Origin: Acidobacteriota bacterium | GTDB taxonomy: Bacteria > Acidobacteriota > Blastocatellia > Pyrinomonadales > Pyrinomonadaceae | Direction of reading: 5' to 3' | DNA length: 16,723 bases | Assembly: GCA_024640445.1 (NCBI GenBank) | Contig: JAHEEZ010000058.1 | Coordinates: 1-16,723 of the forward strand | Shown here: positions 1 to 8,141 of the stretch, piece after piece | How positions within the stretch are numbered: the stretch's first letter is position 1 | Layout: every line of letters begins with the position of its first letter | Notes under the pieces: generated by a model | Database searches by the model: none | Seen by the model: the letters and a program-made list of their open reading frames with translations, nothing else | Told to the model about the DNA's origin: nothing | Program-made: the position numbers and the translations under genes

Positions 1-1538
1 TCCTCACCGCGGACGGCGAGAGCGTGAACAAGTGTTCGTTTGACGGTCCGGTTTGCCTGACGGTCCCGTCGGACGGATCTTCGCGCGCGGAAGCGGTCAA
101 AGAAGAACCCGGACTTGCACAGGCGCTGGAAGGCGCGGAACTAGTTCCCGTCAAAGCGGAGGATGTCGGGGTCGAAGCGGCCGACGATTTTACCTTTCGT
201 ATTCATCTTCAGAGGCCGGCCCCTTACTTTGTCAGCTTGCTTGCAGCCCAGTACTTCAGCGTGCTTAACAGGAAGTCGATAGAGAAAAACGGGAAAGAAT
301 GGATGAAGCCCGAGAACCTTGTAGCCAGCGGCTGCTTCAAGGTGGCGGTTTGGAAACCCTATGACGAACTCGTGCTGGTAAGGAACCCATTCTACTGGGA
401 CGCGGAGAATGTGCATCTGGACGGTGTGAGGTTCTTCCCCCTGGATGAAGCCAACACGATAATGAACCTATACAAGTCGGGAAGGGTGGATGCTACCTAT
501 AACCACACCGTGCCGACCGCCTGGAATGAATACATACGCCAGTTCAAGGATGAGTATATGCTTCATCCGGAGATGTCCAATGAGTTCTACGCTTTGAGCG
601 TCCATAAGCCGCCGATGGACAAGCTTGAGGTCAGAAAGGCGTTTTCCCTTGCAATCGACCGACGGTCGCTGGCGAAGTTCACAAAAACGACGCGGCCGCT
701 CGCCTACTTCATTCCCGAAGGTGTCTTTCGCGAGTATGACAAGGTCAGGGAATCGGTCTTCGCACGGCTCGCTAAGCGAGACGGCGTTTCAGAGGAGGAA
801 ATGCGGGCAAGGTATTTCGACCCCGCCGGAGCCTGCAAGCTTTTGGCGAAAGCGGGTTACAAGGTCGATTCCGCCCCCGGCGGCAAATGCAAAGTGACGG
901 ATTTTCCGGCAAGCGAGATCTCGATCACCTATAACACGAGGGAATTCAACAAGCAGATCGCGGAGTTTGTACAGGCTCAATGGAAACAGAATCTTGGGAT
1001 CGAGGTCCAGATCCGGAATATGGAATGGAAGACATATCTCGAATACAGGTCCAAGGTCCAGTACCGGGGAGTGGTCAGAGCTGGGTGGGTAGGTGACTAC
1101 ATTGACCCGTTTGCGTACAGCATTTTCTTCTACAAGAAGAAGAACGACAGCGGGACCGGATATTGGAGTCAGGATTACGACCGGATCCTTGAACAGGCGA
1201 ACGGGATGCGGGATCCTGACAAGCGTCTGGAACGACTTGCGGAAGCAGAGTATTTCGTACTCAAAGACCAGCCGGTCATCCCGCTGCTGACGCAGCAGAC
1301 CAACTGGATGAAAAAGCCCTATGTGAAAGGGATGTACCCGAATCCGGGCACACTTCATCCGTGGAAGTTCGTTTACATCGAAAAGGACCCTGCGAAATGG
1401 GACCACGACGTGGACAACATTTTCAAAAATCAGAGCGACCGGACCGTCGATGCCCAGATCGCCGAGCTTATGAAGACGCAGATCGAGTTCGAGAGGACAA
1501 AGAGCAAGCCAGCTTCCGAAACCGGTCCCGGCAGTTAG
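1..1538 (+). CDS. Oligopeptide ABC transporter substrate-binding protein, family 5 (5'-partial)
   Basis: This is the C-terminal ~511 residues of an OppA/DppA-type solute-binding protein (SBP_bac_5), which captures peptides in the periplasm and delivers them to the OppBC permease. The reading frame is open through the left edge (first full codon at 3). The GTG at 24 is only the first internal start-like codon, and the signal peptide and N-terminal lobe lie outside the window. Assignment rests on collinear similarity, about two thirds identical by eye, with the complete protein at 1774-3837. Shared stretches include the NHTVP..WNE..RQFKDEY block, the EVR.AF.LA.DR segment typical of the family, QAQWKQNLGIEVQI, and the C-terminal KKPYVKGMYPNPGT..HPWKFVYIE. 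The two genes are a tandem duplication at the head of an opp operon, probably with different peptide preference or regulation. Family assignment is secure; the exact substrate is unknown. Confidence 0.93.
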   Translation, partial: LTADGESVNKCSFDGPVCLTVPSDGSSRAEAVKEEPGLAQALEGAELVPVKAEDVGVEAADDFTFRIHLQRPAPYFVSLLAAQYFSVLNRKSIEKNGKEWMKPENLVASGCFKVAVWKPYDELVLVRNPFYWDAENVHLDGVRFFPLDEANTIMNLYKSGRVDATYNHTVPTAWNEYIRQFKDEYMLHPEMSNEFYALSVHKPPMDKLEVRKAFSLAIDRRSLAKFTKTTRPLAYFIPEGVFREYDKVRESVFARLAKRDGVSEEEMRARYFDPAGACKLLAKAGYKVDSAPGGKCKVTDFPASEISITYNTREFNKQIAEFVQAQWKQNLGIEVQIRNMEWKTYLEYRSKVQYRGVVRAGWVGDYIDPFAYSIFFYKKKNDSGTGYWSQDYDRILEQANGMRDPDKRLERLAEAEYFVLKDQPVIPLLTQQTNWMKKPYVKGMYPNPGTLHPWKFVYIEKDPAKWDHDVDNIFKNQSDRTVDAQIAELMKTQIEFERTKSKPASETGPGS

Positions 1539-1654
1539 CTTGCAACCGATCCACGAAAAGCCGGAATCGTAGCCGAGTCAATAACTTTGGAGAAAACTGC
1601 CCTCGGTCCAAAGTCGGTTTTTGTGGTCCCGATTTGGGGAGGACCATCTTGCCT

Positions 1655-1710
1655 GAGATCGAACTAACGTGATAACTTGTTCAGAAGCTTTTAGTTCGAC
1701 GTTCGATCTC
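1655..1710. promoter_or_regulatory. Imperfect inverted repeat upstream of the second substrate-binding protein
   Basis: GAGATCGAAC (1655-1664) is the exact reverse complement of GTTCGATCTC (1701-1710). The left arm continues as GAACTAA, which also matches TTAGTTC at 1691-1697, so a 13-bp stem with a 7-nt bulge (a local duplication of GTTCGA-like sequence) can form. It lies 64 bp before the lipoprotein start, in the 235-bp gap between the duplicated genes. It could be an operator, an attenuator or an mRNA processing/stability element that sets unequal expression of the two binding proteins. No T-run follows, so it is not a canonical intrinsic terminator. Confidence 0.4.
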
Positions 1711-1758
1711 TCCTTTCAATCTCTTGACAAAGCTAAATTCCTCGGAGCAATTCATTTG

Positions 1759-1764
1759 AAGGAG
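1759..1764 (+). promoter_or_regulatory. Ribosome binding site fixing the start of the second binding protein
   Basis: AAGGAG sits 9 nt before the ATG at 1774. It favours this start over an in-frame upstream GTG at 1669, and from 1774 the protein begins directly with a lipoprotein signal peptide. A TTGACA hexamer at 1724-1729 could be a -35 element, but no good -10 is visible 16-18 bp downstream of it. Confidence 0.75.
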
Positions 1765-1773
1765 CGCCAAAAA

Positions 1774-3837
1774 ATGACGCGATACATCACAGGTGGACGC
1801 CGCGCAGGGCTCGCACTGATACTCTTATCCCTTATTATCTCCGGATGCTCGACACAAGCCTCGACAAAATACTGGGGCAAGGTCACGGAACCGAATGACA
1901 ATGTTCTGAGATACATCACCGGTTCGGAGCCGGAATCGCTGGACCCGCAGTTCGTGACCGGACAGCCTGAGGCTAGGATCTTGATCGGGCTTTACACGCG
2001 TCTTGTTGAGTTCGAGCCAAAAACCATGGCCCCTATCCCCGAGATGGCGACGAACTGGGAGCAGAGCGAAGACGGGACGGTTTACACCTTTTATCTGCGC
2101 AAGAACGGCAAGTTCTCGAACGGCGATCCGATAAAAGCACAGGATTTTGTGTGGTCATTCCAGAGAGCGCTTTCACCGGAACTTGCGTCGCGGTATGGTT
2201 TTCTCGGATACGACATCAAGTACGCTGAGGCATACAATTCGGGTCAGGCATTCGTGAAGAAAGGCGGGAAGTTCCTTCGCGCTGATGACGCGGACGCTGC
2301 CTCCGATGATCAGGCGCAGCCAACAAACTGCGGGATCAATGAGCCGATCTGTCTGACGGTATCGTCGGACGAAGAAACAAGAAACAAGGCGGCCGCCGAT
2401 GACGAAAAGCTAAAAGCGGCGATAGAGGGAGCGGAATTCGTCCCGGTCAAACCCGAAAATATTGGCGTCGAGGCGGCCGACGATTACACACTTAAGATCA
2501 CACTAAAACAGTCGGCACCTTACTTTGTCGGTCTTCTCACTCACCAGTTCTTCTCAGCGCTGCACCGCGCATCGATCGAGAAATGGGGAAAGGACTGGAT
2601 CAAGCCCGAACACATAGTCACAAGCGGACCTTTCAAACTCGGCGAATGGAAGCCTTATGACGAGATGACCATCGTCCGAGACCCTAATTACTGGGACGCT
2701 GCGAACGTGCACCTGGACGGTATCAAGTTCTACCCGATGGACGAACAGACGACGATGATGAATCTGTACAAGGCAGGTCGGGTCGACGCGCTCTACAACC
2801 ACACCGTACCGGCGGCCTGGAATGAGTTCATACGGCAGTTTAAGGACGAGTACCTGCTCCAACCTGAAATGTCGATCGAATACTACACGTTTAGTGTGAA
2901 GAAGCCGCCTGTCGATAAGGTCGAGGTTCGCAGGGCTTTTGCTTTGGCTGTCGATCGCGAGGCACTTGAAAAATACCGGAAGACCGTCAAACGGCTGGTC
3001 AATTTCACTCCGGAAGGGATCTTCCCGGAGTATGAGAAGGTAAGAAAACGAGTGTTTTCGGAACTGATCAAGAAGGAGGGCATTTCCCAAGAAGAGTGGA
3101 ATGACCGCATGTTCGATCCGAAGCATGCTTGCGAACTAATGGAAAAGGCAGGTTATACAGCCAAAAAGCAGGATGGGGGAAAGTGCACGGTCACCGATTT
3201 TCCTGCTGACAAGATGACCTTGACCTATAACACCTCGGAAAGTAACAAGCAGGTGGCGGAGTTCGTGCAGGCGCAATGGAAGCAAAATCTCGGGATCGAA
3301 GTGCAGATCAAGAACATGGAGTGGAAGACGTTTCTACCTTATCGTTCCAGTATCGAATACACGGGTGCCGCAAGAGCTGGATGGGTTGGTGATTTCGTGG
3401 ATCCGTTCACGTTCCTGAGTCAGTTCTACACAGCACAGAATGACAGCTCGACCGGATGGTGGGATCGAAAGTACGACGAGATGCTTGATAGTGCGAACAA
3501 GACCGCCGATCCAACAAAACGATTTGAGCTGTTGGCGGAAGCGGAGTTTATGATGCTGCAGGACCAACCGGTGATCCCCCTTGCGACCTCCGGGACAAGC
3601 TGGATGAAGAAGCCCTACGTAAAGGGAATGTATCCGAACCCGGGCACGATGCATCCGTGGAAGTTTGTTTACATCGAGCAAGACCGGAGTAAATGGGACA
3701 AGGCCGTGGACGGGATAATGACCGATTACACGGACCCCAGGGTCGAGTCGCAGATCAAGGCACTGATGAAGACCCAGGTTGATTTCGAGGCCGCAAAAGC
3801 GAAACAAACCGACGAGAAAGAAGACAAGACAGACTAG
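1774..3837 (+). CDS. oppA: Oligopeptide ABC transporter substrate-binding lipoprotein, family 5
   Basis: Extracytoplasmic peptide-binding component of an Opp/Dpp importer, 687 aa. The N-terminus is a lipoprotein signal: RR at 9-10, a hydrophobic stretch at 11-22 and a lipobox I-S-G-C with Cys25, so the mature protein should be membrane-anchored. SBP_bac_5 features follow: SEPESLDPQFV, then IPEMATNWEQSEDGTVYTFYLRK and the NGDPIKAQDFVWSFQRALSP segment. The central ADD..L.I.L...APYFV and the later EVRRAFALAVDRE are also typical. The length is on the long side for the family because of an acidic, Ala/Asp-rich insertion between the first lobe segments. It is paralogous to the upstream gene and precedes oppB by 18 bp. 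Which peptides are bound cannot be read from the sequence; dipeptide, oligopeptide or murein-peptide uptake are all possible. Confidence 0.95.
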   Translation: MTRYITGGRRAGLALILLSLIISGCSTQASTKYWGKVTEPNDNVLRYITGSEPESLDPQFVTGQPEARILIGLYTRLVEFEPKTMAPIPEMATNWEQSEDGTVYTFYLRKNGKFSNGDPIKAQDFVWSFQRALSPELASRYGFLGYDIKYAEAYNSGQAFVKKGGKFLRADDADAASDDQAQPTNCGINEPICLTVSSDEETRNKAAADDEKLKAAIEGAEFVPVKPENIGVEAADDYTLKITLKQSAPYFVGLLTHQFFSALHRASIEKWGKDWIKPEHIVTSGPFKLGEWKPYDEMTIVRDPNYWDAANVHLDGIKFYPMDEQTTMMNLYKAGRVDALYNHTVPAAWNEFIRQFKDEYLLQPEMSIEYYTFSVKKPPVDKVEVRRAFALAVDREALEKYRKTVKRLVNFTPEGIFPEYEKVRKRVFSELIKKEGISQEEWNDRMFDPKHACELMEKAGYTAKKQDGGKCTVTDFPADKMTLTYNTSESNKQVAEFVQAQWKQNLGIEVQIKNMEWKTFLPYRSSIEYTGAARAGWVGDFVDPFTFLSQFYTAQNDSSTGWWDRKYDEMLDSANKTADPTKRFELLAEAEFMMLQDQPVIPLATSGTSWMKKPYVKGMYPNPGTMHPWKFVYIEQDRSKWDKAVDGIMTDYTDPRVESQIKALMKTQVDFEAAKAKQTDEKEDKTD

Positions 3838-3855
3838 GAACCGCAGCGAGGAAAA

Positions 3856-4773
3856 ATGCTGAAATTCATTCTGAAGAGACTGCTGATCATCATCCCGATG
3901 GCCCTGCTTGTGGTAACGGTAACGTGGGGGCTGATTCGCATCGCACCCGGCAATTTCTATTCTACCGAAAGAAAACTGCCGCCGGCGATCGAAGAGAACA
4001 TCCGTAAGAAGTACGGCCTGGACAAGCCCTGGTACGTGCAGTACGGCACGATGATGGGCAACATCATCCGTCTCGATTTCGGGGATTCGCTCAAGTACCA
4101 GGGCCAGTCGGTCAATGAGATCATAAGGCGTCACTTTCCTTACTCGGCGACTATCGGGTTGCTCGCTTACATTCTTGCACTCATCATCGGGTTGTTTGCC
4201 GGGATCGTAGCGGCTTTGAAACAGAACTCGGCGTTCGATTATGGATCGATGGCCGCGGCGATGCTTGGGCTGAGCGTGCCGAATTTTGTACTCGGCCCGA
4301 TCCTCGTACTCTTCTTCTCTTTGTATCTTTATTGGCTTCCGCCTGCGAGATGGGGCGGCCCGCTGTACCTGATCATGCCGGTCGTGACGCTGGCGGCGAT
4401 ATACGCGGCGTACATAGCCAGGCTGACGCGCGCCGGAATGCTCGAGGTAATGCGATCGGATTACATAAGAACAGCGCGGGCGAAAGGGCTTGACGAGAAG
4501 ACGGTGCTGCTCAAGCACGGACTCAGGGGCGGGATCGTTCCGGTAGTCTCGTTCACGGGGCCCGCGCTCGCTTCGCTGCTTGCCGGAACGGTCGTGGTCG
4601 AAAAAGTTTTCGCGATTCCCGGATTGGGCAATATGTTCATACAGGCGGTCCTGAACCGCGACGAACCGCTGATCCTGGGCATCGTCGCCTTTCTTTCGAT
4701 ATTGATAATGATCTTCAACCTGGCGGTGGATATTTCCTACGGGTTTCTCGATCCGAGGATCAGGTACGAGTAA
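3856..4773 (+). CDS. oppB: Peptide ABC transporter permease OppB/DppB
   Basis: Inner-membrane permease subunit, 305 aa, the usual length for DppB/OppB. It pairs with OppC to form the channel. The N-terminal membrane segment (LKRLLIIIPMALLVVTVTWGLI) is followed by the family's RIAPG motif and a periplasmic loop with KKYGLDKPWYVQY and LDFGDSL. Then comes the BPD_transp_1 core of about five membrane segments. The cytoplasmic EAA loop, which docks on the ATPases, is visible as YIRTARAKGLDEKTVLLKH. The C-terminus ends in the family-typical DPRIRYE. A GAGGA Shine-Dalgarno lies 2 nt before AAATG, and the gene starts 18 bp after oppA. Confidence 0.96.
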   Translation: MLKFILKRLLIIIPMALLVVTVTWGLIRIAPGNFYSTERKLPPAIEENIRKKYGLDKPWYVQYGTMMGNIIRLDFGDSLKYQGQSVNEIIRRHFPYSATIGLLAYILALIIGLFAGIVAALKQNSAFDYGSMAAAMLGLSVPNFVLGPILVLFFSLYLYWLPPARWGGPLYLIMPVVTLAAIYAAYIARLTRAGMLEVMRSDYIRTARAKGLDEKTVLLKHGLRGGIVPVVSFTGPALASLLAGTVVVEKVFAIPGLGNMFIQAVLNRDEPLILGIVAFLSILIMIFNLAVDISYGFLDPRIRYE

Positions 4774-4824
4774 CTCGCCTGCGCCTTTGGAATTCGGAAT
4801 TACAGTTCTCAATCACCTATTACG

Positions 4825-5811
4825 ATGAAAGAAGACATCAACACCCAAGGGGATGGCGCGCAGGACGCGCCCGTGGTCAAGGGCACTTCGCTTTGGAAAG
4901 ACGCCTGGAAGCGCCTTCTGAAGAACAAATTGGCCGTGTTCGGCCTCGCAGTGATGATCCTGATGGTGCTCGCCGTCGGACTCGGGCCTTTTATTATGGA
5001 ATGGACCTCGGGCATCACCCCGGATTACATTCCGGCTAACGGCGACCTCATAAGGTCGTTCCCGCCTTCGTTGCAGCATCCGATGGGAACGGACGAAGCG
5101 GGCCGCGATCTCCTTGCACGGGTACTTCAAGGCGGCCGCATATCGCTGATGGTCGGGATCATCTCGACTGCCGTTTCGCTGATCGTCGGCGTTTCGTACG
5201 GGGCCATTGCCGGTTATGCGGGAGGCAGGCTCGATAACGTGATGATGCGGCTTGTCGATATCATCTACGCGATACCGTACATCCTGATCGTCATAGTGCT
5301 TCTCTCCGTATTTGGCGGAGAGAATATCCCTTCTTGGATCGGGGCAATGTCTGAGGTGTTCGGCGGCGGGGCTGGCCTAAATCAGATCTTCCTGCTGTTC
5401 TTTGCACTGGGCCTTGTTTCGTGGCTGACGATGGCACGTGTAGTCCGCGGGCAGATCCTTTCACTGAAGAACGAGGAGTTCGTACTCGCCGCCAAGTCAA
5501 CGGGTGTTTCGACTCCGGCGATCATCTTCCGTCACCTGGTGCCGAATGCGCTGGGACCCGTCATCGTTTACGCAACCCTGACCGTGCCATCGGTGATGCT
5601 CACGGAAGCGTTCCTGTCGTTTCTGGGTATTGGTGTCCAGGCGCCGTATGCTTCCTGGGGGAGCCTGGCTTCTGACGGCATCAAGAACATCGCGATCTTT
5701 CCGTGGCAGCTGATCTTCCCGGGAGTGACGATGGCTCTCACGCTCTTCTCTCTGAACTTCCTCGGCGACGGTCTGCGCGACGCGCTCGATCCACAGACCA
5801 GGAAATTCTAA
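4825..5811 (+). CDS. oppC: Peptide ABC transporter permease OppC/DppC
   Basis: Second permease subunit, 328 aa. The cytoplasmic N-terminus (about 25 residues, hydrophilic) leads into an OppC_N segment (W..A..RLLKNKLAVFGLAVMIL), then the HPMGTDEAGRDLLARVLQGGRISL motif characteristic of DppC/OppC. A BPD_transp_1 core of about five membrane helices follows. The EAA loop is FVLAAKSTGVSTPAIIFRH, and the tail GDGLRDALDPQTRKF is canonical. The 51-bp gap after oppB lacks a strong Shine-Dalgarno, so translation may depend on coupling or on an unstructured leader. Membership of the same operon is clear from order and strand. Confidence 0.96.
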   Translation: MKEDINTQGDGAQDAPVVKGTSLWKDAWKRLLKNKLAVFGLAVMILMVLAVGLGPFIMEWTSGITPDYIPANGDLIRSFPPSLQHPMGTDEAGRDLLARVLQGGRISLMVGIISTAVSLIVGVSYGAIAGYAGGRLDNVMMRLVDIIYAIPYILIVIVLLSVFGGENIPSWIGAMSEVFGGGAGLNQIFLLFFALGLVSWLTMARVVRGQILSLKNEEFVLAAKSTGVSTPAIIFRHLVPNALGPVIVYATLTVPSVMLTEAFLSFLGIGVQAPYASWGSLASDGIKNIAIFPWQLIFPGVTMALTLFSLNFLGDGLRDALDPQTRKF

Positions 5812-5866
5812 AGGCAAACTGACAATTTGGCGCCCGCCGCCACGATCTCTGAACACTGAAAACCAG

Positions 5867-6880
5867 ATGAGCGAAAATAACGGCAATCTTCTGACGGTTA
5901 ACGACCTGAGGACCTATTTCCAGACCGAGGACGGCACTGTAAAAGCGGTCGACGGCGTATCTTTCCAGCTTACGAAAGGCGAGACGATCGGGATCGTCGG
6001 CGAATCCGGCAGCGGCAAGTCGGTCGCCAACCTTTCGATAATGAGGCTTATACCGGAGCCACCGGGCAAGATCGTCAATGGCGACATAATCTTCGACGGC
6101 CAGGATGTCCGGAAGCTGTCTATCGAAGAGGTCAGAAAGATCCGCGGGAAGCGGATCGCTATGATCTTTCAGGATCCGATGACGTCGCTTAATCCCTTTC
6201 TGAAGATCTCCACGCAGCTGATGGAGGTGACACAGCTTCACTTGGGGCATACGAAAAAGCAGGCGTACGACCATGCGGTGGAGATGCTGCGAAAGGTCGA
6301 GATCCCCGATCCCGAAAAACGTGTTGACAATTATCCGCACGAGTTCTCGGGCGGTATGCGGCAGAGGGTGATGATAGCTATGGCGCTTAGCTGTCAGCCG
6401 GAACTGCTGATCGCCGATGAACCCACTACCGCGCTGGATGTGACGATCCAGGCGCAGATCCTTGAGTTGATCAAGGAACTAAAAGACGAACTTGGCACGA
6501 GCGTCATACTTATCACACACGATCTTGGAGTCGTCGCCGGAATGACTGACAAGATCATCGTGATGTACGCCGGAAAGATCTTTGAGTCCGCGCCCACGGG
6601 CGAATTGTTTGAACGGCCAGCAAATCCCTACACAAAGGGGCTCCTGCGGTCAGTACCGGACCCCGCGCACGAACACGGGGCGCCTCTCTACCAGATCCCC
6701 GGCCTTCCGCCGGATGTAGCCCATCTTCCGCCGGGATGTCCGTTCGCCGAGCGATGCGAGCGCTCGAAAGAAATTTGCGAACGCGAGTTTCCGCCGTTCG
6801 TTCAGATCAATGAGAATCACCACTCCCTTTGTCATTTTGCGAAGGAAGTCTACGCCGAATCGGCCGGGGGAGGAGAATAG
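5867..6880 (+). CDS. oppD: Peptide ABC transporter ATP-binding protein OppD/DppD
   Basis: One of two cytoplasmic ATPases that power import, 337 aa. Visible motifs: Walker A GESGSGKS at 45-52, a Q-loop in FQDPMTSLNP, the ABC signature FSGGMRQR at about 160, Walker B LLIADEPT at 180-187, and the H-loop His218 in LITHDLG. The C-terminal oligo_HPY region carries four cysteines (CPFAERC...C...C). This is a pattern that in DppD-type proteins has been described as holding an iron-sulfur cluster; that function is inferred from the family. The start follows oppC by 55 bp with only a weak ribosome-binding site. The stop lies 3 nt before the oppF ATG, implying translational coupling. Confidence 0.96.
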   Translation: MSENNGNLLTVNDLRTYFQTEDGTVKAVDGVSFQLTKGETIGIVGESGSGKSVANLSIMRLIPEPPGKIVNGDIIFDGQDVRKLSIEEVRKIRGKRIAMIFQDPMTSLNPFLKISTQLMEVTQLHLGHTKKQAYDHAVEMLRKVEIPDPEKRVDNYPHEFSGGMRQRVMIAMALSCQPELLIADEPTTALDVTIQAQILELIKELKDELGTSVILITHDLGVVAGMTDKIIVMYAGKIFESAPTGELFERPANPYTKGLLRSVPDPAHEHGAPLYQIPGLPPDVAHLPPGCPFAERCERSKEICEREFPPFVQINENHHSLCHFAKEVYAESAGGGE

Positions 6881-6883
6881 CCA

Positions 6884-7918
6884 ATGACGGAAAATAGAGG
6901 AAACACGCTGATTTCCCTCGAGGGCCTCAAGGTATATTACGATCTTGGCGGCGGCGGATTGTTGGACCGGCTTACCGGAGGGTCTGGCGAGCGCCGCGTG
7001 GTCAAGGCCGTGGACGGAGTGAGCTTTGATATCAAAGAAGGTGAGACGCTGGGCCTTGTGGGGGAGTCCGGATGCGGCAAATCGACGCTCGGAAAAGCGC
7101 TCCTCAGGCTGACCGACATTACGGGCGGAAGGGCTTTATTCAAAGGCGAGGACATCGCCCATATGAGCGGTCGTCAGTTACGCGAGAAAAGGCGTCATCT
7201 TCAGATGATATTTCAAGACCCGTACGCCTCGCTGAACCCCCGTATGACTGTCGGCAATATTATCGGCGAACCGATCAGGACGTTCGGTCTCGCGAACGGC
7301 AAATCGGTCGAGGCAATGGTCAAGGATGTGATGGAAACGGTCGGCCTTAGCCGCCGGTTCATCAAGCGCTATCCGCATGAGTTTTCCGGTGGACAGCGGC
7401 AGAGGATCGGAATCGCGCGTGCACTCGCAGTCGATCCGGAATTCATCGTCGCGGATGAGCCGATCAGCGCACTCGATGTATCCATACAGGCCCAGATAAT
7501 GAACCTGATGCAGGAACTTCAGAAAGAGAAGAACCTGACCTATTTGTTCATCTCGCATGATCTTCGCGCGATCCGCCACGTGTCGGATCGGGTAGCCGTC
7601 ATGTACCTGGGTGAGATCGTCGAACTCGCGACCGGAAAAGAGATCTACGACGAACCGCTTCACCCGTATTCGAAGGCGCTCATTTCCGCCGTCCCTTTGC
7701 CCGATCCGGAGATCGAAGCGAAACGGGAGCGAATCATTCTGACTGGCGACGTGCCATCCCCGATCAATCCGCCGACCGGATGTCATTTCCATACGCGATG
7801 CCCCTACGCGATCGAAGACTGCAAGAAGACAGATCCGCAGCTTGTTGAGATCAAACCGGATCACTTCGCGGCGTGCATCAGGATCAGCCGCGAAAGACCC
7901 AGGATCGAGGACGCCTGA
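6884..7918 (+). CDS. oppF: Peptide ABC transporter ATP-binding protein OppF/DppF
   Basis: Partner ATPase to OppD, 344 aa. Walker A GESGCGKST is at 60-68. The Q-loop (FQDPYASLNPR), signature FSGGQRQRIGIARAL, Walker B FIVADEPISALD and the H-loop in FISHDL follow in order. The segment before Walker A contains the glycine-rich loop (GGGGLLDRLTGG) common in OppF between the first two strands. The C-terminal oligo_HPY tail again has four cysteines (GCHFHTRC...C...C). A strong GGAGGAG precedes the ATG. The gene ends the transporter operon; an intrinsic terminator begins 28 bp after the stop. Confidence 0.96.
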   Translation: MTENRGNTLISLEGLKVYYDLGGGGLLDRLTGGSGERRVVKAVDGVSFDIKEGETLGLVGESGCGKSTLGKALLRLTDITGGRALFKGEDIAHMSGRQLREKRRHLQMIFQDPYASLNPRMTVGNIIGEPIRTFGLANGKSVEAMVKDVMETVGLSRRFIKRYPHEFSGGQRQRIGIARALAVDPEFIVADEPISALDVSIQAQIMNLMQELQKEKNLTYLFISHDLRAIRHVSDRVAVMYLGEIVELATGKEIYDEPLHPYSKALISAVPLPDPEIEAKRERIILTGDVPSPINPPTGCHFHTRCPYAIEDCKKTDPQLVEIKPDHFAACIRISRERPRIEDA

Positions 7919-7945
7919 CGTCGAAGACGGTCGGAAAAGAAGAAC

Positions 7946-7969
7946 AGGGGCGTGGTTTGCCCCTTTTTT
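7946..7969 (+). terminator. Intrinsic terminator of the opp operon
   Basis: AGGGGC (7946-7951) pairs with GCCCCT (7959-7964) around a 7-nt loop, followed directly by a T-run (through 7969). Position 28 bp after the oppF stop fits the end of the operon and separates it from the signalling gene downstream. Confidence 0.85.
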
Positions 7970-8141
7970 CGCGTCCGCTTTTACGTCTTGATCCAAATGG
8001 GACGAGCGAACCATTCAGATGGAGCGAAAACTCGCTTATTCTCTGAAATCCGACGTCGATTGGATGTATGTTGCCAATAAGCAAAGGCATAGAAATGCAA
8101 GGATTTCCGCAGTATCCCGGCTCTGTGGAATCTCCCATAAT

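Noticed and set aside
3334..4812. 492-codon minus-strand frame antisense to oppA/oppB
   Set aside because: A shadow frame: Arg/His-rich translation without domain features, opposite two well-supported transporter genes.
8019..8141. N-terminal 41-codon extension of the GGDEF protein
   Set aside because: In frame, but lower in GC than the gene body and without a domain or good ribosome-binding site; the ATG at 8142 directly precedes the sensor domain. Not excluded.
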